Assembly: GCF_001457815.1 (NCBI RefSeq)
Contig: NZ_LN898220.1
Coordinates: 186,001 to 250,000, forward strand
Direction of reading: 5' to 3'
DNA: 64,000 nucleotides
From: Vitreoscilla massiliensis
Lineage (GTDB): Bacteria; Pseudomonadota; Gammaproteobacteria; Burkholderiales; Neisseriaceae
Below the pieces are notes generated by a model. That model saw only the letters and a list, made by a program, of their open reading frames with translations. It had not been told where the DNA came from and did no database searches. A program made the position numbers and the translations under genes. Below are positions 51,080 to 60,147 of the stretch, piece by piece. The stretch's first letter is position 1. Each line of letters opens with the position of its first letter.

Positions 51080-51718
51080 TTAAAAACCGTAACGTTGATA
51101 TAAGATCTCGACCATTTTGACAAATGCATCTGATTGTAACTGAGGAGTACCCGCAATCACCAATACAAATTTATATTCACCAAAGTATAGTGGATAAAAT
51201 GCCAAATGACTTTGTCCAGTAGGATCACAAATACCCCACGCACTTTGGTTAATGTTCAAGTTATTACGAATCAACAAGGCATGTTGTTCAGATAAGCGAA
51301 TTACCTCACCAGCCAATGCTGAAATCTCTTCAGCCGATTCATGGTGAAAACCCGCTTCAGCAATGTACAAGCCAGTATCGTTGGCCAACAAAGCACGGCC
51401 TGTATCTGACATTTGTTGTAATAAGCTGGGTAAAGAGCTTTCCATATTGGCAGTAACGGCCGACTCAGGCTCTTTAACACCTTGGATAAATTCAAGTTTT
51501 TGCAAACGGTACAGAATATTAACAGCAGACTCTAAGGTATCGGTTTGCGCCCACGACTGGACTTTTTCTGGTGTGGCCGCAACTGGGCTCTTCTCACCCA
51601 ATACATTACACAAAAAAGTACGACTCGGGTTCTCTGAGTTACCAGAAACCGCGAAATAAGCCCCAGCCGGTGTCAGCTTTGGATACAGTTCTGATTGTAA
51701 GGAAAATTGTGCTTGCAT
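51080..51718 (-). CDS. Protein with a C-terminal roadblock-like half
   Basis: A 212-residue protein. Residues about 45-100 form a small helical region (SAVNILYRLQKLEFIQGV) that looks like a winged-helix or DUF4388-type domain. Residues about 105-210 resemble a roadblock domain (LLANDTGLYIAEAGFHHESA, then an ISALAGEVIRLSEQHALLI helix, then QSHLAFYPLYFGEYKFVLVIAG). It lies 4 bases after the GTPase gene and 28 bases before the canonical roadblock gene, so a heteromeric partner of the GTPase is the simplest reading. No named family is recognised. Confidence 0.7.
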   Translation of the reverse strand: MQAQFSLQSELYPKLTPAGAYFAVSGNSENPSRTFLCNVLGEKSPVAATPEKVQSWAQTDTLESAVNILYRLQKLEFIQGVKEPESAVTANMESSLPSLLQQMSDTGRALLANDTGLYIAEAGFHHESAEEISALAGEVIRLSEQHALLIRNNLNINQSAWGICDPTGQSHLAFYPLYFGEYKFVLVIAGTPQLQSDAFVKMVEILYQRYGF

Positions 51719-51722
51719 ACGA

Positions 51723-52259
51723 TTAAGCCTCTAAGCCAGGGTCAATCGAAAATAGCAATGCCATCACCAAATTTTTGACATCGTTCTCTTCACGAGCATC
51801 AACTTCAAAAACAGGGGCATTGATATTGTTATTATTCAAATATTCACGGTAAACATCCAAATTTGGCTTGCTCTGCAAATCCATTTTGCTCACACCAATC
51901 ACCATCGGTGCAACCGCAATCAAATCGGCAAATGCTTCCATGAAAAATTGCAAATCCTTCAGAGGATTAGAACGGGTATTATCCAACATTAAAATCAAGC
52001 CGATACTGCCTTGGCTCAAGATTTCCCACATAAAGTCAAAACGTTCCTGCCCTGGTGTGCCATACAAGTGTACTTTAGTAGACTCATCCAAACGAATCAC
52101 ACCATAATCCATTGCAACAGTGGTATTTGCTTTACGTGCCAGTGTCATGTCAGATGCACGTGCATCGGTCTGAATGGGCGGTTCATCACTGATTGCAGCA
52201 ATGGCAGTCGTTTTACCAACACCAACCGGCCCTGTAAAAATTATTTTACTTTCAATCAT
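51723..52259 (-). CDS. Small Ras-like GTPase (COG2229 type, MglA-like)
   Basis: A 178-residue G protein. Walker A is GPVGVGKT (10-17), a G2 Thr lies in KANTTVAMDYG (about 47), G3 is YGTPGQERFDFMW (66-78, with Gly-Gln-Glu in place of DxxG's usual context), and G4 is SKMD (124-127). This matches the predicted GTPases of COG2229 that are commonly encoded beside roadblock proteins. Its place between a receiver-like gene (15-base gap) and two roadblock-like genes argues for a GTPase-GAP switch. It probably cycles on the cytosolic face of the membrane or at a cell pole. Confidence 0.88.
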   Translation of the reverse strand: MIESKIIFTGPVGVGKTTAIAAISDEPPIQTDARASDMTLARKANTTVAMDYGVIRLDESTKVHLYGTPGQERFDFMWEILSQGSIGLILMLDNTRSNPLKDLQFFMEAFADLIAVAPMVIGVSKMDLQSKPNLDVYREYLNNNNINAPVFEVDAREENDVKNLVMALLFSIDPGLEA

Positions 52260-52274
52260 CGAATCCTACCTTAG

Positions 52275-53447
52275 TTATTTACCTGTTAATTTTTTCAACA
52301 GCCGTTGCAACATAGAACTAGATTGTTTTGGACGAACAGGAACTGATGGTACCGCTTCAGCACTGTGAGTTCCGGATGCTGCAGCATGGTCTTGCACGCT
52401 GGTATTATGGTGACCAGCATATTGATTTCCTTGTCCAACAGTAGCCATTCCAGAATGCACTGGTTGCACTTTTAATAAATTGGTTACGTGCGATGCTGCA
52501 ATGAAATTCAGCAAATCTGCAATGTCTACACGAATCATTTTATAAATCATCGGTAAATTGACAGGGGATTTGGTTAAAAAAGCAGACAATCTCATGGCAT
52601 CAGGAATGTATGCCAATCGTGTAATATTAGGCCAACTGCTTAAAGCAATGGGTTGATTTACATCAATCTCATTGATAAGACGACCTTTTGCCGTCCAAAC
52701 TGCAAACTGCCACAGGCAAGAATCCATCTGAGCCTTAGCATGTTGCTGCCACTCGGGATGTTCACCAATTTTTTTGATGGTAATGACCACATCAGCGTCT
52801 TGGCAAATTTCTTCCAGTCGTTCTGGTGCAACCGCTAATAACACCCTATCAACACTAGGGAAATACATCAACACTGGCTTGTTATCAACGATTAAAGCCA
52901 CATTCTCTGTTTCTGTCGCAATTTGTCGAGTCGCACCCAACAAACCCGTAGTGGCATCGAATATCTTGATTTGGTCTGCAGGAAATGTCACATCGCGAGG
53001 CACCGCACTCACTTCTGGTTCGTCAGCCAAGGTGTTTTTGTAGTTTTTAGCCTGTTGCTTAAAAGACAAGCGTTCACGATTTTGAGGTTGAGCAGCTGCA
53101 TCGGCGACTTTAAACGTCACCACACCTGATAAAGCGGCCCGCAACACCGGAAACAATGTTTCAACCTTGACCGGTTTAGGCAAGAACGCCACATCAAATT
53201 TGGGTTCTAAGATAGACGAATAAACCCGAGGAATATTTGGATACTCAGATTGGGCTTTTTCCCACAGTGCTTCCCCTTCAACACCATCGGTATCCACCAC
53301 CAATACATCAGCTTGCTGTGCATCATCAACCAATTGAAATTGTGTTGCTGTATGCATCTTAAACGCCATACTGAAAATGGCAGACTTTCTTGCATCAACC
53401 CCTAATAACATGACTTTTACTAAGGGCATATTAGACAATGAATTCAT
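52275..53447 (-). CDS. Receiver-like multidomain protein, unknown
   Basis: A 390-residue protein. Residues about 9-105 look like a degenerate response-regulator receiver: VKVMLLGVD at the start, LVVDTDG with Asp52/Asp54 where the phospho-acceptor would be, and the LPKPVKVETLF loop with the conserved Lys-Pro (Lys91). The middle (about 155-330) is a domain I do not recognise, ending in a helical part (DIADLLNFIAASHVTNLL). The last 60 residues are His/Gln/Ser-rich and disordered, with a basic end (MLQRLLKKLTGK). It starts 2 bases after the FimV-like gene and belongs to the GTPase operon; it may transmit a signal to the switch. Confidence 0.65.
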   Translation of the reverse strand: MNSLSNMPLVKVMLLGVDARKSAIFSMAFKMHTATQFQLVDDAQQADVLVVDTDGVEGEALWEKAQSEYPNIPRVYSSILEPKFDVAFLPKPVKVETLFPVLRAALSGVVTFKVADAAAQPQNRERLSFKQQAKNYKNTLADEPEVSAVPRDVTFPADQIKIFDATTGLLGATRQIATETENVALIVDNKPVLMYFPSVDRVLLAVAPERLEEICQDADVVITIKKIGEHPEWQQHAKAQMDSCLWQFAVWTAKGRLINEIDVNQPIALSSWPNITRLAYIPDAMRLSAFLTKSPVNLPMIYKMIRVDIADLLNFIAASHVTNLLKVQPVHSGMATVGQGNQYAGHHNTSVQDHAAASGTHSAEAVPSVPVRPKQSSSMLQRLLKKLTGK

Positions 53448-53449
53448 CT

Positions 53450-54973
53450 TTAGGCCACCATCCCGATATTATTATTCTTTAATTTTTGTGTTAGCTGAGA
53501 CATCGCCAGAATAACTTCCTCTGGCAAGTTACCAGCATCCGTACGCAATCGTTTTGAAAACTCCTCCAAGCGTTCCCAATCCTCTGCCCGTTCATATAAC
53601 TCAAACAAATTAATGTACAACTGTGGTTCACTTTTGTGCGATTTAATGCCTTGCTCCAAGGTCTGCATCGCTTCATCCAATTGGCCATACATTAAGTAAG
53701 CATCAGCTTCTTGCAAAATACTGTTAACATCACGACCCAAGCTTTTACCCAAACCAATGCCTTCGTCATCACTGACCAAAGGGAAAAAATGGTTTTGCAG
53801 ATTCTTAGTTGCAGCTCGGTATCCAAATTCTTTACCAATGTCCTTCACTTCTTGCTCATTGGTAACCATTGCCAAGCGATTAAACAATTCGTGATGACCC
53901 AAGCTATAACCCCAGCCCAACATTTTGTCTTTAATATTTTGCCCGTTTTTACCTAAAACACTGTACAACTCCCACAAATGTTTGGCGAATGCATCAATAT
54001 TTTTATTTTGATAATCCAAGCCCAATGCATCAATTAATGCTGAAGCTGGGTTTTTCAATTTTGGTAAAACACGATTCAATTTATGACTGAATGTCGCATA
54101 ATCGGCAAAACCACGCATCAATTTCATAGCATTGTCTGTTGGTAGCATGACTGACAATACCTGCAATTCTTCTTGAGTGATGTTTTGCACTATACCATGA
54201 CCTGTAACCAATCTATCTGATTGATTAAGGCTAACAGTACGATGTGTTGTTTCTATAGCATGCAAATTAGATAAATGACCACTTTCCAGCGCAGTGGCTT
54301 GAGATACTAAATCTTTTTCAGAAGAACTGTTTTTTTGCTTAGACTCATCGTGCAATACTTGGGTATTGATGGTTTCCACATCCCAGTTCAATAATTCTTC
54401 CGCCAAAACTCGAATATCCAAGTTATTGGCATCCAATTCCAAGCCTGATTTCACCAAATGTTCAATCTGGGTGCGATCAAACATGGCTTTATTGTCCAAG
54501 ACAAAATCCACCAATTTTTCATATTGCTCGGTTTGCAGATAAATTTCGGCCAAGTCAAAATACAAAGCGGAATCAGAACTTGAATGGGACTGCAAATAGT
54601 TCAACAATGCCTCTGCTGCTTTATCCAAATAGCCAAATTCACGATAAACCTTATACTCAGTCAATGGATCCACTTCCTGCACAGAAACTTTGACTGGTTG
54701 ATTCAAGCCCATAGAAGACAATTCAGCTTCAGCTTCTTTAACTTCCGCATTGACTTCTTCAACTTTACTGGCAGTATTTTGCTCAGCTGCAAATGCGGCT
54801 ACGGCAGTTTTTTTGTTAGGAGCGCCATCCTTATTCTTTTTCGCGCTGCTTGCTTTTTGCTGTACTGGTTTGCTGGCATTCTTTTTACCAGCAGCATCGC
54901 TTTGGCCCTTTTGTTTAACCTTCAGCAATACCACTATAAAAACCAACAAAACAACAGCCAAAACGATTTGCAT
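53450..54973 (-). CDS. FimV-like TPR membrane protein
   Basis: A 507-residue protein with a single N-terminal membrane anchor (MQIVLAVVLLVFIVVLLKVK), a Lys/Ala/Gln-rich low-complexity linker, and cytoplasmic TPR-like repeats (EYKVYREFGYLDKAAEALLNYL, YFDLAEIYLQTEQYEKLVDFV). The C-terminal region resembles the FimV C-terminal domain (NSILQEADAYLMYGQLDEAMQTLEQGI, then INLFELYERAEDWERLEEF). FimV organises cell poles and type IV pili in Pseudomonas, and TspA is its neisserial relative. No LysM domain is present. The ATG at 54973 is chosen because the membrane anchor starts there; the frame continues to 55036. Confidence 0.72.
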   Translation of the reverse strand: MQIVLAVVLLVFIVVLLKVKQKGQSDAAGKKNASKPVQQKASSAKKNKDGAPNKKTAVAAFAAEQNTASKVEEVNAEVKEAEAELSSMGLNQPVKVSVQEVDPLTEYKVYREFGYLDKAAEALLNYLQSHSSSDSALYFDLAEIYLQTEQYEKLVDFVLDNKAMFDRTQIEHLVKSGLELDANNLDIRVLAEELLNWDVETINTQVLHDESKQKNSSSEKDLVSQATALESGHLSNLHAIETTHRTVSLNQSDRLVTGHGIVQNITQEELQVLSVMLPTDNAMKLMRGFADYATFSHKLNRVLPKLKNPASALIDALGLDYQNKNIDAFAKHLWELYSVLGKNGQNIKDKMLGWGYSLGHHELFNRLAMVTNEQEVKDIGKEFGYRAATKNLQNHFFPLVSDDEGIGLGKSLGRDVNSILQEADAYLMYGQLDEAMQTLEQGIKSHKSEPQLYINLFELYERAEDWERLEEFSKRLRTDAGNLPEEVILAMSQLTQKLKNNNIGMVA

Positions 54974-55059
54974 TGTTTCCAAGGGATTCACCTTAACCAA
55001 ATAAATATAATTATTCTCAAAAACTACCGTAACCACAGTTCAGCAAATGTCATGCCCAT

Positions 55060-57225
55060 TTACTTATAATAACTATTATAAGCCTCGTATGCATAATAAT
55101 TATTTGCAGATTTTTCAACACCATTCAAAATGGCACCTTTAACTACCACATTACTGTTGGCAAAACGCACAATACAGTTTTCAATATCATGTTCAGTGGT
55201 TAAACCATAACGTGCAACAATCAATGTGGTACCTGCCTGCTGCCCCAAAATAGCCGCATCGGTTACGGCCATAATAGGAGGTGCATCCAATATCACATAG
55301 TCATAGCGGCCTGAAACTTCAGCCAATAAACTTTCCAAATTGGCTTTCATCAGCAACTCTGCAGGATTTGCCGGCACATCACCTCGGGATACAAAATCCA
55401 AACCCTCAATTTCGGTAGTGCGTATGGCCTCATTAAATGAAACGACACCAGATAAAACATCACTCAATCCAGAGCCTATCGGTTGGTGTAACATTTCATG
55501 CACATAACCCTTACGCATATCACTGTCGACCAACAACACTTTTTTAGCCGATTGTGCCATGACCACTGCCAAGTTGGTACTGACAAAACTTTTACCCACC
55601 CCAGAGGTTGCGCCTGAAACCATCAAGATATTGTTCTTAGCTTCCATTAAAGTGAAGTACACACTGGTACGTAAAGCACGAATGGCCTCAACTGCGGGAT
55701 CAGTAGGCAGATTTTGTGCCAATAAAAAATCTGTACGGGCATTTTTCTTTTTACTGGTTTTCACAAATAAGCCATCTTTATTTTTCTGTACCAACGACAG
55801 CGGAATGCTGGCCAACACATCCACACCCAAATAATCAAATGTTTCAGTGTTGCTAATTCCACGGTTGAATAAAGATTTAACCATAAAATACAAAGACGCC
55901 AACGCCGCAAAACCAGCAGTCAAAAGCAACAAGATTAAAGGCTTTTTGGGCTTAATTGGCTCTTCTAAAGTCACTGCAGCATCCACAATACGAACTCGCC
56001 CCGCATTACTGGCCTTCATAATCGAAAACTCTTGTTGCTTATTCAATAACTGCATATAAACTTGTTGTTCAATTTCCACATCACGGGTCAAACGAATCAC
56101 GTCTTGTTGTATTTGTGGCATTGCAGCCACTCGTTTTACCAAATCACCCTTGGCTTGCTGTAATACTTTTTTCTTCTCAATCAAGGCTTGGTAATTAGGA
56201 TGGTCTTTGGTAAACAACTCAGAAACTTCAGCTTCTTTAGTATCCAAACTGGTTAACTCAGATTCAATTTTGGTCAAATTCTCCATCACTGACTTGGCTT
56301 CTAAAGACAAATCCAATGTGGCATTTTTATGACGAAATTCGTTAAGTTTGTCTTCGGCCTCTTTCAAAGAATCTTTGGTCACAGGCAATTGTTTTTCAAT
56401 AAATTCTAAGCTTCGTCCCGCAGACAACACCCCAAACTCTTTATCTTGATGCTCATAGTTCTTAATAATGCTGTTTAAAATGGCCTGTATTTTATTTTTA
56501 TCCACTCCAACATAATTAAATGCCAAAATACCCGTATCCTTACCCACATCGCCTATGGATAAATTGGATTTGATTTGTTCAATGGCAGCCAATTTAGACT
56601 GTTTGGTTAAATTAAACTCTTGTCCACTCTCAGCTTGAATTTTCGTAATATTCAGCAAAACTCCATTAGCTGAGACCAATTTACCCAGCTCCCCATTTAC
56701 CTGTATTTCCTGCCTGCTTCCTGCTTCAGGTATGGTTAAGGTATATTTTTTGTTGCCAAGATAAACCAAAGACAGTGTCTTATTTTCCAGTACAGATGGC
56801 ACACTGAATACATTCAAGCTTAATGCATCTTCAGCTTTGATAGACTTACGATCAAACCAATCCCAAATAGGAATGGACTGATAAGCAATTACTTCATCGG
56901 TATTCAACTCCTCTACTGCTCGTCCTAATACCATACGAGACCTTGCCAAGTTAATTTCAGCGTCGGATTTTGTAGAAGCACCGCCCAATAAAGATTGTAC
57001 ATCACCCAAAATTTGATTTTGCTTATCTGCCTCAACTTGCACCAAAGCATTGGCTTCATACACAGGAGATGCAATGATTAAATATGCGATGGCCAATAAC
57101 AGACCCACACCACCACTGGCAATAATTTTGTACTTATTAAAACTTAAAACATCCCACACTTGACGCAAATCGATTTCATCGTCTTTGGGAACTTGATTTT
57201 TATGTGTGTTTTCTGAAGTTGCCAT
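55060..57225 (-). CDS. wzc: Polysaccharide co-polymerase / tyrosine kinase Wzc
   Basis: An inner-membrane BY-kinase that controls chain length and export of capsule or exopolysaccharide. The 721-residue protein has a Wzz domain between two spans (about 35-55 and near 435-455), a coiled-coil periplasmic part, then a cytoplasmic kinase with Walker A VSGATSGVGKS, Walker A' LLVDSDMRKG and Walker B VILDAPPIMAV. The C-terminus ends in a tyrosine cluster (NNYYAYEAYNSYYK) used for autophosphorylation. Wzb lies 17 bases upstream. No glycosyltransferase, wzx or wzy is present in the window. Confidence 0.94.
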   Translation of the reverse strand: MATSENTHKNQVPKDDEIDLRQVWDVLSFNKYKIIASGGVGLLLAIAYLIIASPVYEANALVQVEADKQNQILGDVQSLLGGASTKSDAEINLARSRMVLGRAVEELNTDEVIAYQSIPIWDWFDRKSIKAEDALSLNVFSVPSVLENKTLSLVYLGNKKYTLTIPEAGSRQEIQVNGELGKLVSANGVLLNITKIQAESGQEFNLTKQSKLAAIEQIKSNLSIGDVGKDTGILAFNYVGVDKNKIQAILNSIIKNYEHQDKEFGVLSAGRSLEFIEKQLPVTKDSLKEAEDKLNEFRHKNATLDLSLEAKSVMENLTKIESELTSLDTKEAEVSELFTKDHPNYQALIEKKKVLQQAKGDLVKRVAAMPQIQQDVIRLTRDVEIEQQVYMQLLNKQQEFSIMKASNAGRVRIVDAAVTLEEPIKPKKPLILLLLTAGFAALASLYFMVKSLFNRGISNTETFDYLGVDVLASIPLSLVQKNKDGLFVKTSKKKNARTDFLLAQNLPTDPAVEAIRALRTSVYFTLMEAKNNILMVSGATSGVGKSFVSTNLAVVMAQSAKKVLLVDSDMRKGYVHEMLHQPIGSGLSDVLSGVVSFNEAIRTTEIEGLDFVSRGDVPANPAELLMKANLESLLAEVSGRYDYVILDAPPIMAVTDAAILGQQAGTTLIVARYGLTTEHDIENCIVRFANSNVVVKGAILNGVEKSANNYYAYEAYNSYYK

Positions 57226-57242
57226 TCAAAACAATCTTTCAA

Positions 57243-57674
57243 CTAATGTAATTTTTCTGCCCACTTATTGGCAGCAGCTTCAATCTGTTGGTATACCAAT
57301 GCAAACATCTCATCGCTTTTGTGATAAGGATCGGCAATCTCTTTATTCGGTAGCCACTGTCCAAACAACATGATTTTCCCCCTGACGGTGGGGCAAATTC
57401 TTTCCACAGCTCGAATATGGCTGGACTCCATCACCAGAATCAAATCAGCCTCGTGACACATAGCAGCATCTAACTGCCTCGCCAAATGACTTTCCATTTC
57501 GATGCCATGCTGACGAGCGATGCTTTTGGCTTGTTCATCTGCTGGTTTATTCACTAATGCCTGCACACCAGCAGATCTGACCTCACAATGCGGAGACAAA
57601 TGTTTCAACAAGGCCTCTCCTGTTGGAGAACGACAAATGTTTCCGACACACACCACAAGAATTTTATTAAACAT
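57243..57674 (-). CDS. wzb: Low-molecular-weight protein-tyrosine phosphatase Wzb
   Basis: Wzb dephosphorylates the tyrosine tail of Wzc. The P-loop CVGNICRS (CX5RS) is at the N-terminus and the general-acid loop is ADPYHKSDE near the C-terminus. The ATG at 57674 (MFNKILVVCVGN, 143 residues) is preferred over a GTG at 57680. It lies between wza and wzc with 17-base gaps on both sides. Confidence 0.94.
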   Translation of the reverse strand: MFNKILVVCVGNICRSPTGEALLKHLSPHCEVRSAGVQALVNKPADEQAKSIARQHGIEMESHLARQLDAAMCHEADLILVMESSHIRAVERICPTVRGKIMLFGQWLPNKEIADPYHKSDEMFALVYQQIEAAANKWAEKLH

Positions 57675-57691
57675 AACCACAATAATCTTAA

Positions 57692-58822
57692 TTAAAACTG
57701 ACCAGCAGTATTGGTAATAGACAACAAATTGGAAACCGATGGGAAGATGTTAGACATCACACGATTCCATCTCGCCACCGGTGCAGCAGTCACGTAAACC
57801 ACATCATTGGGCTGCAATTGAAATTGCGTTCCCAATACATGTGCGCTGGCATCTGATAAATCCAATTGGTATATTTTACCCACTTTATTATTGGACATGC
57901 CTGCCTCAGCACGTATCACAAATACTCCTTTAGCGTTGGCAATATTATTGTTGATACCTGATGCCTCACCCAAAGCCTCAGTTAAATTCATACCGCCAGG
58001 ATCCATGCGCAAAGTGGTTTGTTTGGTCACTTCACCCAAAATATGCACTTTCATCTGTTCGTTGGTTGGGATGTACACCACATCACCATCTTTCAAGATG
58101 AAGTTTTGTTGTAAATCACCATTTTGCATTAAATCATACAATGAGACAGACAAGTCCTGTCCATTGCGTGTCACCTTAATGCGCTGAATGTCGGCATTTT
58201 CATTGTAACCTCCTACCGAATTCACTGCATCCAGTAAGGTCAAAGGAACGTTGGTAATCGGCAATTGTGCCGACGCTTTCACCGCACCCGATATGTAGGC
58301 ACGCTGGGAACGGTATTGCACCACAGAGACATCCAATTGTGGTTTATTGATGAATTTAGACAAACGTGCTGTTATGGTGCTACGGATTTCATTGGCCGTT
58401 TTACCCGCCACCTGCACATTACCAATATATGGATAGTAAATCGTACCATCCGCGTTTACCATCACCCCACCTCGCGGCGATTCTTTGGTCGCAGTAACTG
58501 AAGCACCCGCAGAATTCACCATCAATTCAGGATGATCCCATACCACTACACTTAATACGTCACCGGCCTGTACACGGTATTGATACTGACGCATGGACTG
58601 CATTAAACGCTGATTATCAGCTGAAACTGCATTCGGTTTTTGCATGCGCTGTATGAGCAAAGGCGTAATGGGATAAACATCCACCAACTCATCAATCGAC
58701 ACATTGGCATCGGCTTGTTGCACCACATGCTTGTCATTGACTTTTAACACCGATCCAGGAATGGTACATGCAGCCAAAATTTGCGCTGAAGCAATACCAA
58801 TTACAATATTCTTGAATTTCAC
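57692..58822 (-). CDS. wza: Outer-membrane polysaccharide export lipoprotein Wza
   Basis: Wza forms the octameric outer-membrane channel for polysaccharide export. The lipobox LAAC at about residue 17 follows a short hydrophobic segment (KFKNIVIGIASAQI). Residues about 75-170 are the poly_export domain (YRVQAGDVLSVVVWDHPEL, VNADGTIYYPYIGNVQVAGK), followed by two SLBB domains and a C-terminal amphipathic end (WNRVMSNIFPSVSNLL). I start it at the GTG at 58822 to place the signal peptide correctly, giving 376 residues against 379 in E. coli. It is the first gene of the eight-gene operon. Confidence 0.92.
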   Translation of the reverse strand: MKFKNIVIGIASAQILAACTIPGSVLKVNDKHVVQQADANVSIDELVDVYPITPLLIQRMQKPNAVSADNQRLMQSMRQYQYRVQAGDVLSVVVWDHPELMVNSAGASVTATKESPRGGVMVNADGTIYYPYIGNVQVAGKTANEIRSTITARLSKFINKPQLDVSVVQYRSQRAYISGAVKASAQLPITNVPLTLLDAVNSVGGYNENADIQRIKVTRNGQDLSVSLYDLMQNGDLQQNFILKDGDVVYIPTNEQMKVHILGEVTKQTTLRMDPGGMNLTEALGEASGINNNIANAKGVFVIRAEAGMSNNKVGKIYQLDLSDASAHVLGTQFQLQPNDVVYVTAAPVARWNRVMSNIFPSVSNLLSITNTAGQF

Positions 58823-59150
58823 TGTAAGTGTATCCACTTTTAAAATTAGAGAGCTTGAGTGTGTTACGTTTCCAGCCAAAACCACCAACTGGAAATAATG
58901 CGTAGAAGTATAGCCGAAAGTTTGTGAATACTGATACTAAGTTTCAGCATTCCACTAAGTAAATGTCTCGCCTGTCGACTTTTTAGTTATTTTGATATAA
59001 ATGCAAATCATTTATTGTCTTTTCATGCTTATGAACAAGATTATTACGGCTTAAGGCCTAACATTCTACCCAAAATTCATAAACGATAAACTGTTTCACA
59101 TCAACATTAATCAAATAAGACGTTTCACTCTAACACTGTTACCACCAAAT
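58823..59150. other. Upstream region of the wza operon
   Basis: About 330 A+T-rich bases without a supported gene. On the minus strand TATACT (58912-58907) is a plausible -10 box about 85 bases before wza, but I find no good -35 at the right distance. This is the only place for the operon promoter. Confidence 0.4.
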
Positions 59151-59181
59151 AAAAAGGCGTCCTGTAAAGGAGCGCCTTTTT
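59151..59181 (-). terminator. Terminator of the SDR gene
   Basis: AAAAAGGCG / CGCCTTTTT outer stem, extended by a TCC/GGA inner stem with one bulged G. Its loop contains TCCTGTAAA, a degenerate uptake word. Confidence 0.8.
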
Positions 59182-59194
59182 ATTAACAGTGCAA

Positions 59195-59935
59195 TTACAA
59201 GGTCAAACCACCCGTCACCTCAATGGCAGCACCATTGATGTAGCTGGCTTCATCAGAAGCCAAGAACGCGTACACATTGGCAATCTCGCGCGGATCAGCC
59301 AAACGGCGCATCGGTACTTTTTCTTCCATGCCTTGCAATACTTTTTCAGGCATCGCTTTCAAGATAGGAGTAGCGACAAAGCCTGGGCACACGGCATTGG
59401 CGCGTATGCCTTTTTTACCCAATTCTTTGGCCCAAGTTTTCACCATACCGATTACACCAAATTTGGTCGCAGCATAGTTGGTTTGGCCAAAATTACCATA
59501 CACACCCACCACTGAACTGGCGTTCAAAATCACACCGCCACCTTGCGCTACCATGGTATCGACCAATGCACGTGCCATGTTGTAAGTGCCTTTTAAGTTG
59601 ATGTCTATGACTTTATCGAATTGGTCTTCAGTCATTTTAATCAACTGGGCATCCATCACGATACCGGCATTGTTGACCAACACATCAATGCGGCCTTTTG
59701 CCGCCAATAATGCTTCACGCATAGCCGAGATTTGATCTGGTTTGGTCACATCCACGACATAGCCCAAAGCCTGTCCGCCGACTGCTTCCACTTCTTTAAT
59801 GGCAGCATCAATGCCTGCTTGGTTTAAGTCGCAAATAGCAACAAATGCACCTTCTTGTGCGAATTTAACGGCAGTTGCCAAACCAATACCACTTGCTGCA
59901 CCTGTGATGACTGCGACTTTATTTTGTAAACGCAT
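59195..59935 (-). CDS. Short-chain dehydrogenase/reductase, FabG-like
   Basis: A 246-residue classical SDR. The cofactor loop is TGAASGIGLA with CDLNQAG after strand 2. The NNAG motif is in DVLVNNAGIV, and the catalytic Ser and YxxxK lie in LNASSVVGVYG and NYAATKFG. The sequence is of the 3-oxoacyl-ACP / acetoacetyl-CoA reductase type. It is not in a fab cluster, so it may be a PhaB-like or secondary FabG. The ATG at 59935 (MRLQNKVAVITG) has GAAGGGAA upstream. Confidence 0.9.
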   Translation of the reverse strand: MRLQNKVAVITGAASGIGLATAVKFAQEGAFVAICDLNQAGIDAAIKEVEAVGGQALGYVVDVTKPDQISAMREALLAAKGRIDVLVNNAGIVMDAQLIKMTEDQFDKVIDINLKGTYNMARALVDTMVAQGGGVILNASSVVGVYGNFGQTNYAATKFGVIGMVKTWAKELGKKGIRANAVCPGFVATPILKAMPEKVLQGMEEKVPMRRLADPREIANVYAFLASDEASYINGAAIEVTGGLTL

Positions 59936-60147
59936 ACTTCTGTTCCCTTCTACGGAATTCAATCAGTTATTGCTTTTATAGCCCCATCACCTTAGCTTAA
60001 ATTATTGCAGCGCACAACTCATCCGCACATAATTTTGGACAGATATTCATTTGTAATATCAGCTCCTTAAAGTAACTGTTTTTAAAGTCTAAAATTAAGC
60101 ACATATGAATCAAATACATAGAAAAGTCTGTTTTCAATAACATCTGC

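Noticed and set aside
55060..58822. A full capsule locus
   Set aside because: Only the export and phosphorylation genes (wza, wzb, wzc) are present; no glycosyltransferase, flippase or polymerase lies on either side within the window.
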